This document shows positions 1-9,601 of a stretch of DNA of 64,000 nt, in pieces. Position 1 is the first letter of the stretch. Every line of letters begins with the position of its first letter. The stretch lies in assembly GCF_030124325.1 (NCBI RefSeq), contig NZ_JASKLR010000015.1:1-64000 (forward strand). Direction: 5' to 3'. The stretch comes from Sinorhizobium sp. 8-89 (lineage in GTDB: Bacteria > Pseudomonadota > Alphaproteobacteria > Rhizobiales > Rhizobiaceae). Below the pieces are notes generated by a model that was given only the letters and a program-made list of their open reading frames with translations, had not been told where the DNA came from and made no database searches. Position numbers and translations under genes: made by a program.

Positions 1-8
1 GTGAAGCC

Positions 9-1361
9 ATGAACACCGGCATCATCGATCGCTTCCTGGAGACCTTCACCTCCTATATCGATTCCGGCTTCGGCCTGCTCGGCAGCGAGGTCGCGTTTCT
101 CTCATCGACGCTGATCGCGATCGATATCGTGCTCGCCGGTCTATTCTGGGCCTGGGGCGTCGATGAGGATGTCATCCAGCGTCTCGTCAAGAAGACGCTC
201 TATATCGGCTTCTTCGCCTACATTGTCGGCAACTTCAACAGCCTCGCCCGCATCGTCTTCGAGAGCTTCTCCGGCCTCGGGCTGAAGGCGGCGGGATCGT
301 CGCTGTCGAGCACTGAACTCCTGCAGCCCGGTCGTGTCGCCCAGGTCGGCATCGATGCCGGCAATCCCATCCTGCAGGCAGCAGGCGATCTTATGGGCTA
401 TGTCAGCTTCTTCGAGAATTTCGTGCAGATCTTCGTGCTGATGACCGCCTGGGTCATCGTGCTCGTCGCCTTCTTCATCCTGGCGATCCAGATCTTTATC
501 ACGCTGATCGAGTTCAAACTGACGACGCTTGCCGGCTTCGTGCTGATCCCCTTCGCCTTCTTCAACAAGACCGCCTTCCTCGCTGAAAAGGTGCTCGGCA
601 ATATCGTCGCTTCCGGCGTGAAGATCCTGGTGCTCGCCGTCATCGTCGGCATTGGTTCTGGCCTCTTCAGCCAGTTCACCGCCGGCTTCTCCGAGCAGCC
701 GACCATCTCGGAAGCACTATCGCTGGTGCTTGGCGCGCTTGCGCTGATGGGTCTGTCGATCTTCGGGCCGGGCATTGCCACCGGCCTTGTCTCCGGCGCG
801 CCGCAGCTTGGCGCGGGTGCTGCTGTCGGAACGGGGCTTGCTGCTGCGGGCCTCGGTGCCGCCGGCTATGTCGGCGCCCGCGCCGGCATGGGTGCCGCAG
901 CCGGGGCGATCGGTGGCGCGATGCGGGGAGGGGCGGCTGTCGCCGGCGGTGCCAGCACCGCCTATGGCTTGGCCAGTGCCTCCTCGGACGCGGGCAGCAC
1001 TGGGCGCGCCGCGGCGGGAATCGCCGGCGTGGCGAAGGCGGGCGCCGGCTTCGTGATGAGCAAGGCGAAGGAAGCCGCCGGACGGTCAGGCGAGGGGTTG
1101 CGGTCGAGCTTCGGAGCCGGGCAGGCGGCTGGCTGGAAAGCCACGGGCGGCGCGAATGATGTTGGCGCCGGTGCGTCTGGCAGCGCCGGCGAGTCCGCGA
1201 GCGGAGCCGCGCAATCCTCTTCGCCGCCGTCATGGGCCGAGCGCATGCAGCGCAGACAGGCTTTCCAGCACGGCGTCAGCACCGCCGCCCATTCCGTCCG
1301 TTCCGGCGATCACGGCGGTGGCTCCCTCTCCGTTTCCCTCAATCAGGATGACCGCAGATGA
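9..1361 (+). CDS. trbL: P-type conjugative transfer protein TrbL
   Basis: TrbL (VirB6-like) is a polytopic inner-membrane part of the mating-pair-formation type IV secretion channel. The first ~270 residues carry several hydrophobic segments (clear ones near residues 135-165, 205-225 and 240-260). The last ~180 residues are rich in Gly, Ala and Ser, as is usual for TrbL tails. At 450 aa it is of normal family size. Its stop overlaps the trbF start by 4 bases (ATGA), and trbF, trbG, trbI and a DUF2274 gene follow in the order conserved in rhizobial integrative conjugative elements. The upstream trb genes (trbB-J) would lie outside the window. Confidence 0.93.
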   Translation: MNTGIIDRFLETFTSYIDSGFGLLGSEVAFLSSTLIAIDIVLAGLFWAWGVDEDVIQRLVKKTLYIGFFAYIVGNFNSLARIVFESFSGLGLKAAGSSLSSTELLQPGRVAQVGIDAGNPILQAAGDLMGYVSFFENFVQIFVLMTAWVIVLVAFFILAIQIFITLIEFKLTTLAGFVLIPFAFFNKTAFLAEKVLGNIVASGVKILVLAVIVGIGSGLFSQFTAGFSEQPTISEALSLVLGALALMGLSIFGPGIATGLVSGAPQLGAGAAVGTGLAAAGLGAAGYVGARAGMGAAAGAIGGAMRGGAAVAGGASTAYGLASASSDAGSTGRAAAGIAGVAKAGAGFVMSKAKEAAGRSGEGLRSSFGAGQAAGWKATGGANDVGAGASGSAGESASGAAQSSSPPSWAERMQRRQAFQHGVSTAAHSVRSGDHGGGSLSVSLNQDDRR

Positions 1362-2047
1362 ACCCCTTCAAACGCGCTTCCGTGCGCTATGCCCGTACGC
1401 TCGAGCCCGAAACCCCGTACCAGAAGGCAGCCCAGGCCTGGGATGAGCGGATCGGCTCCGCCCGCGTCCAGGCCAGAAACTGGCGGCTGATGGCCTTCGG
1501 CTCGCTGGCATTGGCCGGCGGGTTTGCCGCTGCGCTGATCTGGCAATCAACGCGAGGCACTGTCGTTCCTTGGGTGGTGCAGATCGACAAGCTCGGCGAG
1601 GCCCAGGCGGTGGCACCGGCAAGTGCCGACTACAGGCCAACCGATCCGCAGATCGCCTGGCATCTCGCTCGCTTCATCGAAAATGTCCGCGCGATCCCCG
1701 CCGACGCTGTGATCGTTCGCCAGAACTGGCTCAGCGCCTACGAGTTCACGACCGATCGTGGTGCGGTGGCGCTCAACGACTATGCCCGCGCCAATGACCC
1801 CTTCACCAAGGTCGGCAAGGTGCAGGTCGCCGTCGACGTTTCCTCGGTCATCCGCGCCTCGCCCGAGAGCTTCCGTGTCGCCTGGAGCGAGCGCCGCTAC
1901 GAAAACGGCCAACTCTCATCCACCGAGCGCTGGACCGCCATCCTCACCGTCGTGATCGAACAGCCGCGCACGCCCGACAAGCTGCGCGCCAATCCGCTCG
2001 GGGTCTTTGTCAACGCCATCAACTGGTCAAAGGAGCTTTCGCAATGA
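1358..2047 (+). CDS. trbF: Conjugal transfer protein TrbF (VirB8-like)
   Basis: TrbF is the VirB8-like bitopic inner-membrane assembly protein of the conjugative channel. The 229-aa product has a short cytoplasmic N-terminus with the family-typical ETPYQKAAQAWDERIG stretch, one membrane segment at about residues 47-65, and a periplasmic domain. ATGA overlap with trbL upstream and with trbG downstream indicates translational coupling within one operon. Confidence 0.93.
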   Translation: MNPFKRASVRYARTLEPETPYQKAAQAWDERIGSARVQARNWRLMAFGSLALAGGFAAALIWQSTRGTVVPWVVQIDKLGEAQAVAPASADYRPTDPQIAWHLARFIENVRAIPADAVIVRQNWLSAYEFTTDRGAVALNDYARANDPFTKVGKVQVAVDVSSVIRASPESFRVAWSERRYENGQLSSTERWTAILTVVIEQPRTPDKLRANPLGVFVNAINWSKELSQ

Positions 2048-3108
2048 AGGGGGCAACAGGAATATCCATGAACAGGATCCGATCGGGCGGGGCCGTCGTG
2101 CTGGCAACGGCGCTGCTGGCGGCGACGGCGCTTACCGGCTGCGCGAAAAAGTATATCCCGCCTGAAATCGACTACGACGACGCGGCGCCCGCCGTGAAGA
2201 TCGCCGATCCGGTCGGACCGGTGAAGGTCGTCGAAGTGTCGAAGCCGCTTCCGCTGCCCGGCCAGTTGAAACCGATCGAGGACGGCAAGAAGAAGCAGGA
2301 ATCGTCGGATCCAAAGGTGCGGATCGCCGCGGCCAACGAAGCGGCGCGCATGCAGCCGGTGAGGGACGGCTTCATCAACGCGGTGCAGGTCTACCCCTTC
2401 GCCATCGGCGCGCTCTATCAGGTCTATGCCGCGCCTGGCCAGGTCACCGACGTCGCGCTGCAGCCGGGTGAAGAGCTTGTCGGCGCCGGTCCTGTGGCCG
2501 CCGGCGATACGGTGCGCTGGATCATCGGCGATACCGAAAGCGGCACCGGCGCAGGAAAGCAGGTTCACATCCTCGTCAAGCCCACCCGATCGGAGCTCCA
2601 GACCAATCTCGTCATCAACACCAACCTGCGCACCTATCATCTCGAACTGCGCTCGACGGAAAAGACCTACATGGCCTCTGTCTCCTGGCAATATCCTGCC
2701 GATCAGCTGATCGCGCTTCGCCGCCAGAACACCCGCGCCATTGAAACTCAGGCCGTGGCGGCGGGCGTCGACATCTCGAAGCTCAATTTCCGCTACCGGA
2801 TCGAAGGCGACGGCGCGCCCTGGCGGCCGCTACGTGCCTTCGACGACGGGTCCAAGGTCTATATCGAATTCCCCTCCGGCATCACCCAAGGCGAAATGCC
2901 GCCGCTCTTCGTTATAGGCGCCTCAGGCAATTCCGAACTGGTGAACTACCGCGCCCGTCAGAACTACTATGTCGTTGATCGGCTGTTCGCCGCCGCCGAA
3001 CTGCGCCTCGGCGACAAGGACAGCCAGCGCCGCGTCCGCATCGTTCGCACCGACGGCCGCCGCGTCGGAAACCGCACGGCGCTGTTCTCCTCGGAGAGAA
3101 GCCGATGA
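2044..3108 (+). CDS. trbG: P-type conjugative transfer protein TrbG (VirB9-like)
   Basis: TrbG is the VirB9-like protein that forms part of the outer-membrane core ring. The sequence has a lipoprotein-type signal with lipobox LTGC around residues 31-34 when read from the first ATG. A second ATG at 2071 would give a more typical short signal peptide (MNRIRSGG...), so the true start may be there. The C-terminal two thirds carry the VirB9/TrbG beta-rich domain, including YHLELRS and a YRARQNYYVVDRLF stretch near the end. The gene overlaps trbF and trbI by 4 bases each. Confidence 0.92.
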   Translation: MKGATGISMNRIRSGGAVVLATALLAATALTGCAKKYIPPEIDYDDAAPAVKIADPVGPVKVVEVSKPLPLPGQLKPIEDGKKKQESSDPKVRIAAANEAARMQPVRDGFINAVQVYPFAIGALYQVYAAPGQVTDVALQPGEELVGAGPVAAGDTVRWIIGDTESGTGAGKQVHILVKPTRSELQTNLVINTNLRTYHLELRSTEKTYMASVSWQYPADQLIALRRQNTRAIETQAVAAGVDISKLNFRYRIEGDGAPWRPLRAFDDGSKVYIEFPSGITQGEMPPLFVIGASGNSELVNYRARQNYYVVDRLFAAAELRLGDKDSQRRVRIVRTDGRRVGNRTALFSSERSR

Positions 3109-4304
3109 CCGGCCCGTCCGATCTCAAAGCGGAGTTTCGGTTGCGGCCCGAGCCGCCACGTGTCACCCGTCTGTCCCGCAAGGTGCTGATCGGTCTCGGT
3201 GGTGTGTCAGGCCTCGCCATTGCCGCCGCCCTGTTCTTCGCGCTCGACACCAGCAGACGGAGGGGTGAGGCACCCTCCGAGCTCTACAACACCGAAAACC
3301 GCACACCGGCGGACGGTCTCGCCAACCTGCCGAAGGATTATACCGGCATCCCGAAACTTGGGGTCCCGCTTCCCGGCGATCTCGGCAAGCCGATCCTCAA
3401 AGCCCAGGAGGAGGGCAAGCCGGTCATCGTGCCCTCGATCCAGACGCCACGCGCCGATCCGGAAGAGCAGCGGCGGCTGGCCGAAATCGAGGCCGCACGC
3501 GTCGCCAAGCTCTTCACCGACAGCCGCGGTGAGCGCACTGAAAGCAATCAGGCACTTGACGCGGGAAAGAGCACGACTGAACCCAATGCAGCCTTCAAGC
3601 AGCCGGATGCTGTCCCGCCGCTCGATGCTGGCGCGGCGCAGAACATGCAGGATCGCAAGCTCGCCTTCGTCAATGCCGAAGCCGACCGGCGCACCGTCAG
3701 CCCGGATCGGGTTGAAGAGAAGGCATCGCCCTATATCCTTCAGGCCGGTTCGGTGATTGCCGCAGCGCTCATCACCGGCATCAAGTCCGATCTGCCGGGC
3801 TCCATCACCGCCCAGGTGACGGAAAACGTCTATGACAGCCCGACCGGCTCCCATCTGCTCATCCCACAGGGCTCGCGGCTGATCGGCCAGTACGACAGCC
3901 AGGTCACCTTTGGACAGTCACGCGTGCTTCTCGTCTGGAACAGGGTCGTCATGCCGGACGGCACCTCTATCGTCCTTGAGCGTCTGCAGGGCACCGATCC
4001 GCAAGGCTTCTCCGGCCTTGAAGATGAGGTCGATTATCACTGGGGCCAGTTGTTCAAGGCAGCTGCACTTTCCACCCTGCTTGGCGTCGGCACGCAGATC
4101 GGCAGCGACGACGAGGAAAGCGAGATCGCCCAGGCGATCCGGGAAAGCGCGCAGGGAACGGCCTCGAATGTCGGCCAGCAGATCGTCAGCCGGCAACTCA
4201 ATATCCAGCCGACCCTCACGATCCGGCCCGGGTTTCCGGTTCGTGTTGTAGCGAATCGCGACCTTCTGATGCAGCCTTACGGAGTCGCAAAGGAACCGAG
4301 ATGA
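3105..4304 (+). CDS. trbI: Conjugal transfer protein TrbI (VirB10-like)
   Basis: TrbI is the VirB10-like protein that spans the periplasm and links the inner membrane to the outer core of the mating channel. It is 399 aa with a single N-terminal membrane segment at about residues 30-46, a Pro/Glu-rich periplasmic linker, and a C-terminal TrbI/VirB10 beta-barrel domain. Family landmarks include SPYILQAGSVIAAALITGI, LLIPQGSRLIGQYDS and a final NIQPTLTIRPGFPVRV. It starts in the ATGA overlap with trbG and overlaps the next gene in the same way. Confidence 0.94.
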   Translation: MTGPSDLKAEFRLRPEPPRVTRLSRKVLIGLGGVSGLAIAAALFFALDTSRRRGEAPSELYNTENRTPADGLANLPKDYTGIPKLGVPLPGDLGKPILKAQEEGKPVIVPSIQTPRADPEEQRRLAEIEAARVAKLFTDSRGERTESNQALDAGKSTTEPNAAFKQPDAVPPLDAGAAQNMQDRKLAFVNAEADRRTVSPDRVEEKASPYILQAGSVIAAALITGIKSDLPGSITAQVTENVYDSPTGSHLLIPQGSRLIGQYDSQVTFGQSRVLLVWNRVVMPDGTSIVLERLQGTDPQGFSGLEDEVDYHWGQLFKAAALSTLLGVGTQIGSDDEESEIAQAIRESAQGTASNVGQQIVSRQLNIQPTLTIRPGFPVRVVANRDLLMQPYGVAKEPR

Positions 4305-4567
4305 CCAAGCTGAAACTATCTGCCATTCCGGATGATAAGCCTGTGAAGATCACGGTCGAGCTGCCGGCGGCGGTGTTTCGAGATTTGCAGGCCTACTCGA
4401 CCCTTCTGGCGAAGGCGAACCAGGAGATGGTTGCGCCTGAGCCGGCGAAGCTTATCGTGCCAATGGTTGTCAGATTTATGGAAACGGACAGGGGATTTAC
4501 GAGGGCAAAGCGGCAGGACGCCAGCCGTTTTGAGTCCGCGAACTCTTTGAAAAGCAAATACGAGTGA
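4301..4567 (+). CDS. DUF2274 domain-containing protein
   Basis: An 88-aa protein of the DUF2274 family that regularly follows trbI in rhizobial and other alphaproteobacterial conjugative elements. The start (MTKLKLSAIPDDKPVKITVELPA...) overlaps the trbI stop. The sequence looks like a small ribbon-helix-helix-type or helical protein and no enzyme motif is visible. Its role is unknown; conservation of position suggests an accessory role in transfer or its regulation. It is the last gene of the trb operon here, and the defence cargo begins about 120 bases later. Confidence 0.85.
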   Translation: MTKLKLSAIPDDKPVKITVELPAAVFRDLQAYSTLLAKANQEMVAPEPAKLIVPMVVRFMETDRGFTRAKRQDASRFESANSLKSKYE

Positions 4568-4684
4568 CCACCCGATTAGAATTCTTGGCTTCGTTTGCAC
4601 TTCTTAAATGTTCTTTGTATGTTCTCGCCAGAAATGGGGCCGTGTTCCGTTGAAAGAACGCATAAGCTGCGGCAAGGTGAGGCA

Positions 4685-6160
4685 ATGAGAGAGGGTGAGT
4701 CGGCCATTTTCTGCCAGAAGCAATCTGGTGCTTATTTCACGCCGGGTGATGTCGCGCAGGCTCTTGTAGCTTGGGCGGTCCGCCGCGCCTCCGATCGCCT
4801 TATCGATCCTTCATGCGGCGACGGCCAATTTATTTCCATCCATCGCAAGTCCGTCGGCATCGAACAGAATCCGCTCTCTGCGCAGAATGCCATTGCAAAT
4901 GCTCCCTGGTCCCTGGTGCACAAGGGCGATTTCTTCACCTGGGCTGCCGAGACGCGCGAGCGCTTCGAATGTGCCGCGGGCAATCCGCCCTTCATCCGCT
5001 ATCAGAGCTTCAAGGGGGAGGTCCGCCGTCGCGCGCTGGAGCTTTGCGCGCTGGAGGGTGCACACTTTTCCGGCTTGACCTCGTCTTGGGCGCCGTTTCT
5101 CGTAGCAACAGCTGCCCTACTGAAGCCTGGCGGCCGTATGGCATTCGTCGTGCCGGCGGAAATCGGACACGCCCCTTATGCCGCGCCGCTTCTCGATTAC
5201 CTCGTGAATTCCTTTTCCGAGGTGCATATCATCGCCATCCGGCGAAAACTATTCCCATCCCTTTCGGAGGATTGTTGGCTTCTCTACGCGGACGGTCATG
5301 GAGGTTCGACTTCGCAGATAAATCTGACTGTCTGTGAGGAGTTCAAGCCATCCAAACACCGTCCGAAGCCCGACGTCTTCGTCGACGTCGAAGAATGGCG
5401 TACGACCTGGTCGCGTCGGCTGCGGCCTTATCTTCTGCCGCAGGGTATTCGCCATGTCTACGCAGCGGCCGCCCACGATCCGGCAAGCAAGCGGTTCGGG
5501 GATATAGCAAGCATTGGCATAGGCTATGTGAGCGGCGACAACGAGTTTTTCCATCTGCGTCCCTCGGAAGCCAAGCGGCTGAAGATTCCATCCGAGCTCT
5601 TGCACCCGAGCCTCCGCAATGGTCGCGCGATGCCGAGCAATCACATTACAGAAGCGACGGTCGAAGCCTGGAAGAAGAGCGATGACAAGGTTCTCCTGCT
5701 TCGACTGAAGCGCTGCCAGGAGCTGCCGTCGAGCGTTCAGCGCTATCTGGACAGCAGCGCCGGCCGCGAGGCGCGCCTCGGTTATAAATGTCGAAATCGC
5801 ACCCCGTGGTATGCCGTTCCCGACGTGCAGGTACCTGATTTTGTCCTGAGCTACATGGCGGGCCGCTCAGCGAACCTTGTGCAAAACCTTGCTGGGGTAA
5901 CCTGCACGAACAGTGTCCATTCGGTTCGGGTCCGTGACCGCAAACTTGCCAAGAAACTTCTTCCGCAATGGTCAACCCCGTTCGTACGCCTCAGTTGTGA
6001 GCTTGAGGGACATGCGCTCGGCGGCGGTATGCTAAAGCTGGAGCCGCGAGAAGCGTCACGCATTCTCTTTCCTTCTGAAACGATAAATGTGCACGCGGAC
6101 AACGAAGCGATGGAAGATGCGATAAGCACGCTTCAGCGTTGGAGACATTATGCCGAGTAA
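4685..6160 (+). CDS. N6-adenine DNA methyltransferase (TaqI/Eco57I-like)
   Basis: Predicted adenine-specific DNA methyltransferase of 491 aa. Motif I-like DPSCGDGQF lies near residues 40-48 and the catalytic NPPF tetrad is at residues 100-103, followed by a large variable target-recognition C-terminus. ATG 4685 is chosen because the sequence AGGTGAGG lies just upstream; the frame is open to 4595, but that longer N-terminus looks non-conserved. The next gene starts inside its last codons (11-base overlap) and looks like a nuclease, so the pair probably forms a Type II-like restriction-modification system. Alternatively it could be a stand-alone Eco57I-like module of another defence system. Confidence 0.85.
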   Translation: MREGESAIFCQKQSGAYFTPGDVAQALVAWAVRRASDRLIDPSCGDGQFISIHRKSVGIEQNPLSAQNAIANAPWSLVHKGDFFTWAAETRERFECAAGNPPFIRYQSFKGEVRRRALELCALEGAHFSGLTSSWAPFLVATAALLKPGGRMAFVVPAEIGHAPYAAPLLDYLVNSFSEVHIIAIRRKLFPSLSEDCWLLYADGHGGSTSQINLTVCEEFKPSKHRPKPDVFVDVEEWRTTWSRRLRPYLLPQGIRHVYAAAAHDPASKRFGDIASIGIGYVSGDNEFFHLRPSEAKRLKIPSELLHPSLRNGRAMPSNHITEATVEAWKKSDDKVLLLRLKRCQELPSSVQRYLDSSAGREARLGYKCRNRTPWYAVPDVQVPDFVLSYMAGRSANLVQNLAGVTCTNSVHSVRVRDRKLAKKLLPQWSTPFVRLSCELEGHALGGGMLKLEPREASRILFPSETINVHADNEAMEDAISTLQRWRHYAE

Positions 6161-7106
6161 TCTGGAGGCGAAAACCTGCCAATGGACCAATCAGGCAGAC
6201 GCCTTGGCGGCATTCGCGGAATTTACCGGAAAGACCCAGAGCGCCAGCCATATCAAACCGCTGCATTGGTACGTTGCATGTCGGCTGGTCATCGAAGGTG
6301 GCTTCGATCCGGATGACATCGTTCCTCGTCCACCGTTTCGAGTACAGCGCCGTTCCGGCAAAGCCCCTGTGCTCGAATATGAGCCTACCTTGGGAGGCGG
6401 CGGCGAACGAACCGTCCTTGGTGGCCTGAAAACCAAGAACGTCGACGTCGTGGTGACTCGCAACGGTATCGGGCCTGTCCTCGCCGTCTCATGCAAAGGC
6501 GTGACCGGCGCCTTCAGGAACTTGACCAACCGCATGGAAGAGACGATTGGTGAGTGCACCAATCTCCACATCACCTATCCGGCGCTCGTTCTTGGTTATC
6601 TCGTGTTGTTGCGCGCTAACCGGATGGTCGAGACGGTGCTGGATGATGCCGCTAAAGCCGCCGCGGATGCCGAGCAGCCAAACGAAGGTGCCAAGACGCT
6701 CGCCGCCAACGATATCGCCATGACCGAGGGCGGGGAGCCAGTCGCCGGCATCGTCCGTTTCCACAATGCGCTGCGCGAGCTGGTGGGCCGGCGCGGCATC
6801 CGCGACGATGTAAGCCGGTACGAAGCGATTGGATTCGGTCTCGTTGAGATGCACGGTGATCATCGCAATGACTTGCTCGACAGCTTCCCTCTCTCGGATA
6901 GCCCGCTCAAGCTCAATGGCTTTTTTGATACGCTATACGCCCGCTACGATGAGCGTTTTGTCGTCAGCGCGCCTGACCTTTCGCGCACGACGCGGCGCCT
7001 GGAATGGGATGCGGCGTCGCCGGCTTTTCAGGTTCCAAATCTGGACTATGCGCCGCGAATCGATGGTGAAAGCGGAGAAATCGCGCCAGCCCAGAGTTTC
7101 GACTAA
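6150..7106 (+). CDS. Putative restriction endonuclease paired with the methyltransferase
   Basis: A 318-aa protein translated from an ATG inside the end of the methyltransferase gene, implying coupled expression. Around residues 95-125 a KNVDVVV strand is followed by GPVLAVSCKGV. This D-x(n)-xCK arrangement resembles a PD-(D/E)XK nuclease core with a substituted acidic residue. I do not recognise a specific family. Position and overlap with an adenine methyltransferase argue for a cognate restriction enzyme. Confidence in the coding call is high, in nuclease activity moderate. Confidence 0.7.
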   Translation: MPSNLEAKTCQWTNQADALAAFAEFTGKTQSASHIKPLHWYVACRLVIEGGFDPDDIVPRPPFRVQRRSGKAPVLEYEPTLGGGGERTVLGGLKTKNVDVVVTRNGIGPVLAVSCKGVTGAFRNLTNRMEETIGECTNLHITYPALVLGYLVLLRANRMVETVLDDAAKAAADAEQPNEGAKTLAANDIAMTEGGEPVAGIVRFHNALRELVGRRGIRDDVSRYEAIGFGLVEMHGDHRNDLLDSFPLSDSPLKLNGFFDTLYARYDERFVVSAPDLSRTTRRLEWDAASPAFQVPNLDYAPRIDGESGEIAPAQSFD

Positions 7107-7500
7107 ACCCTCGAGAGACAAGAACACTGTTAGTGGATTCTGTCAGGGAAGGGCACCGGGGAGCCTATGATGGCCTTGATCAGACTCGCCGGAGGCAAGA
7201 GATCTTGAAGTTTCACATCCTTGATGCGCTATAACTTGGAAAGAGAACGGATTGTTTTTCTTTAATGCGATTTCATAGTTTTCTCGGATAGAGATAACCC
7301 ATAATTATGACCCCAACATATAGTCGAGTCTTCATTCGTGGAAACAGAAAAATACCTAGTCACGATGTTGAGGAGAGGAGCCGGCGACTACTCGCGCAGG
7401 GAAGCTTTGGTCGCCGCATGCATCCCCGTCGGACGACCGGATGCGGATTTCACACTTATGTCGACCGACTGCATGTCGGCTGGAAGTTGGAGCACAGATA
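7107..7500 (+). other. Intergenic region before the RecQ-PRTase gene
   Basis: About 390 bases without a convincing gene. It is noticeably richer in A and T than its neighbours around 7220-7380, as expected for a promoter region of the downstream operon. A short open frame at 7307-7501 has no family resemblance. No terminator hairpin or repeat stood out. Confidence 0.5.
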
Positions 7501-9600
7501 ATGACTGACCGTTCGGCCGCACTTTCGCTCCTTCAGAGGGCTCTCGACGATGCCGAAGCATCGTTTCGCGAGGGCCAATGGGAAGCCATCGACGCGTTGG
7601 TGAATAGGCAGGAGCGTTTGCTCGTTGTGCAGCGAACGGGTTGGGGCAAGAGCTCCGTGTATTTCATTGCGACACGCATTCTCCGGGATCGGGGTCGCGG
7701 ACCAACGCTTATCGTGTCTCCACTTCTGGCTTTAATGCGCAACCAAATTGAAGCCGCTAACCGACTCGGTATCCGTGCCTTGACGATTAATTCTACGAAC
7801 AGGAACGATTGGCCCGCGCTTCAAGATGCAGTTCGAGTCAATCAGGCAGATGCGCTTTTGATTTCACCCGAGCGCTTAGCCAACGATGATTTCGTCCAGA
7901 ATCTTCTGCTACCAATTGCGGAAACGATTGGTTTGCTTGTTGTCGACGAGGCGCATTGCATATCTGATTGGGGCCACGATTTTCGTCCCGACTACCGACG
8001 GCTTGTAAACGTATTGCAAAGAATGCCCGATAACGTTCCGATACTAGGCACGACAGCGACGGCTAACAATCGTGTCGTTACGGATGTCCGGGCTCAACTC
8101 GGCGATATCGGAATTCAGCGTGGGGCGCTTACGCGTCAAACTATTGCACTACAGACGCTGCACCTACCCTCGCAGGCAGCTCGCCTTGCTTGGCTCGTAG
8201 AGCATATCAATGAACTTCCCGGCACTGGCATCATTTATACGCTAACCAAGCGTGATGCGAACCAGGTTGCCGACTGGCTCAACCAACACGGGGTTCCCGC
8301 TAAACCCTACTATAGTGGTGTGTTAGGCGATGGATTTGTAGACTCTGACGTCTATCGTGAGCACCTTGAAAACCAGCTTCTCAGAAACGAGATCAAGGCG
8401 CTGATTGCAACAACGGCTCTTGGAATGGGGTACGACAAACCTGATCTCGGTTTCGTCGTTCACTATCAGGCACCCGGATCGATCGTTGCCTACTATCAGC
8501 AAGTGGGGCGTGCGGGACGCAGCATTGGCCATGCGGTCGGCATTCTGATGTCGGGCGATGAAGATGATCACATCCACGAATACTTTCGCAGCAGCGCGTT
8601 CCCACGCGAACGGTGGGTACAATCGATCCTAGAGGTACTTGAAGAAAGCGACGGCTTGACCACGACCCAACTCGAAGAGGCCGTGAACTTGCGCCATGGC
8701 CAGATCGAGCAGGTGCTCAAATTCCTCTCTGTCGACAATCCAGCCCCCGTCCTCAAAGACGGCTCCAAATGGCAGAGGACACCCGTCCCATTCCGCATGG
8801 ATCATGACCGCATTCAGCGCCTAATTGAGCAGCGCGAGATCGAATGGGGCGAAATTCAAGCCTACATCCATGAACCTCGATGCCTAATGGAGTTCCTGGC
8901 GCGCGCGCTAGATGATGTAAATCCACAGCCGTGCGGTAAATGTGCAAATTGCTTGGGTAGACCGGTCGTGGAGCCTTCGTTTGCGCGGGAGACGGCGGTT
9001 TTGGCCGGTCGCTTCCTGCGTCATTCGGAGATTCCTCTGGACTGCAACAAGCAGGTGGCAAAGGATGCCTTCGCCGAATATGGCTTTAGAGGAAACCTGC
9101 CCTTAGAACTCAGAGCCGAAACGGGTCGTATCCTCTCCCGCTGGGGTGACGCCGGTTGGGGGCAGGTGGTTGCTGATGATAAGCACGCCGGCCGTTTCCG
9201 AGACGAACTCGTCGATGCGGTTGCGGAGATGCTGCGGGACCGCTGGCAGCCAAATCCATCGCCGATGTGGGTGACCTGTGTGCCCTCCAGAAATCATCCG
9301 ATGCTGGTACCGGACTTCGCCGCACGTCTCGCGAACCTTCTCGGTCTCCCGTTCGCGCCTGTGGTAACCAAGGTAAAGGACAACGAGCCTCAAAAGGGGC
9401 AGCAAAACAGATTTCACCAGTGCCGTAACCTTGATGGAGTTTTTGCAATCGTTGGCAACGTGCCCGACGGCCCTGTGCTCCTTGTAGACGATGTCGTGGA
9501 CTCCGCATGGACAATGACGGTAACAGCCGCGCTACTCAAGCGGGCCGGCAGCGGCCCTGTTTGGCCCCTTGCGTTGACGACTTCAAGTGTAGGAATCTGA
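7501..9600 (+). CDS. RecQ-like ATP-dependent helicase fused to a phosphoribosyltransferase domain
   Basis: A 699-aa two-part protein. Residues ~20-350 form a RecQ-type superfamily 2 helicase: Walker A GWGKS at 47-51, DEAH near 150 within VVDEAHCISDWGHDFRP, TTATA, and the motif VI-like QVGRAGRS. A cysteine cluster (CGKCANC, around residue 480) resembles the RecQ zinc-binding region. The last ~110 residues resemble a type I phosphoribosyltransferase with a PRPP-binding LLVDDVVDSAWT segment. The next gene, a DprA-like protein, starts 2 bases after the stop, so the two are almost certainly one operon. Similar RecQ-PRTase plus DprA pairs occur in defence islands (recollection of genomic context). 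ATG 7501 has a GGAG upstream. Confidence 0.85.
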   Translation: MTDRSAALSLLQRALDDAEASFREGQWEAIDALVNRQERLLVVQRTGWGKSSVYFIATRILRDRGRGPTLIVSPLLALMRNQIEAANRLGIRALTINSTNRNDWPALQDAVRVNQADALLISPERLANDDFVQNLLLPIAETIGLLVVDEAHCISDWGHDFRPDYRRLVNVLQRMPDNVPILGTTATANNRVVTDVRAQLGDIGIQRGALTRQTIALQTLHLPSQAARLAWLVEHINELPGTGIIYTLTKRDANQVADWLNQHGVPAKPYYSGVLGDGFVDSDVYREHLENQLLRNEIKALIATTALGMGYDKPDLGFVVHYQAPGSIVAYYQQVGRAGRSIGHAVGILMSGDEDDHIHEYFRSSAFPRERWVQSILEVLEESDGLTTTQLEEAVNLRHGQIEQVLKFLSVDNPAPVLKDGSKWQRTPVPFRMDHDRIQRLIEQREIEWGEIQAYIHEPRCLMEFLARALDDVNPQPCGKCANCLGRPVVEPSFARETAVLAGRFLRHSEIPLDCNKQVAKDAFAEYGFRGNLPLELRAETGRILSRWGDAGWGQVVADDKHAGRFRDELVDAVAEMLRDRWQPNPSPMWVTCVPSRNHPMLVPDFAARLANLLGLPFAPVVTKVKDNEPQKGQQNRFHQCRNLDGVFAIVGNVPDGPVLLVDDVVDSAWTMTVTAALLKRAGSGPVWPLALTTSSVGI

Positions 9601-9601
9601 C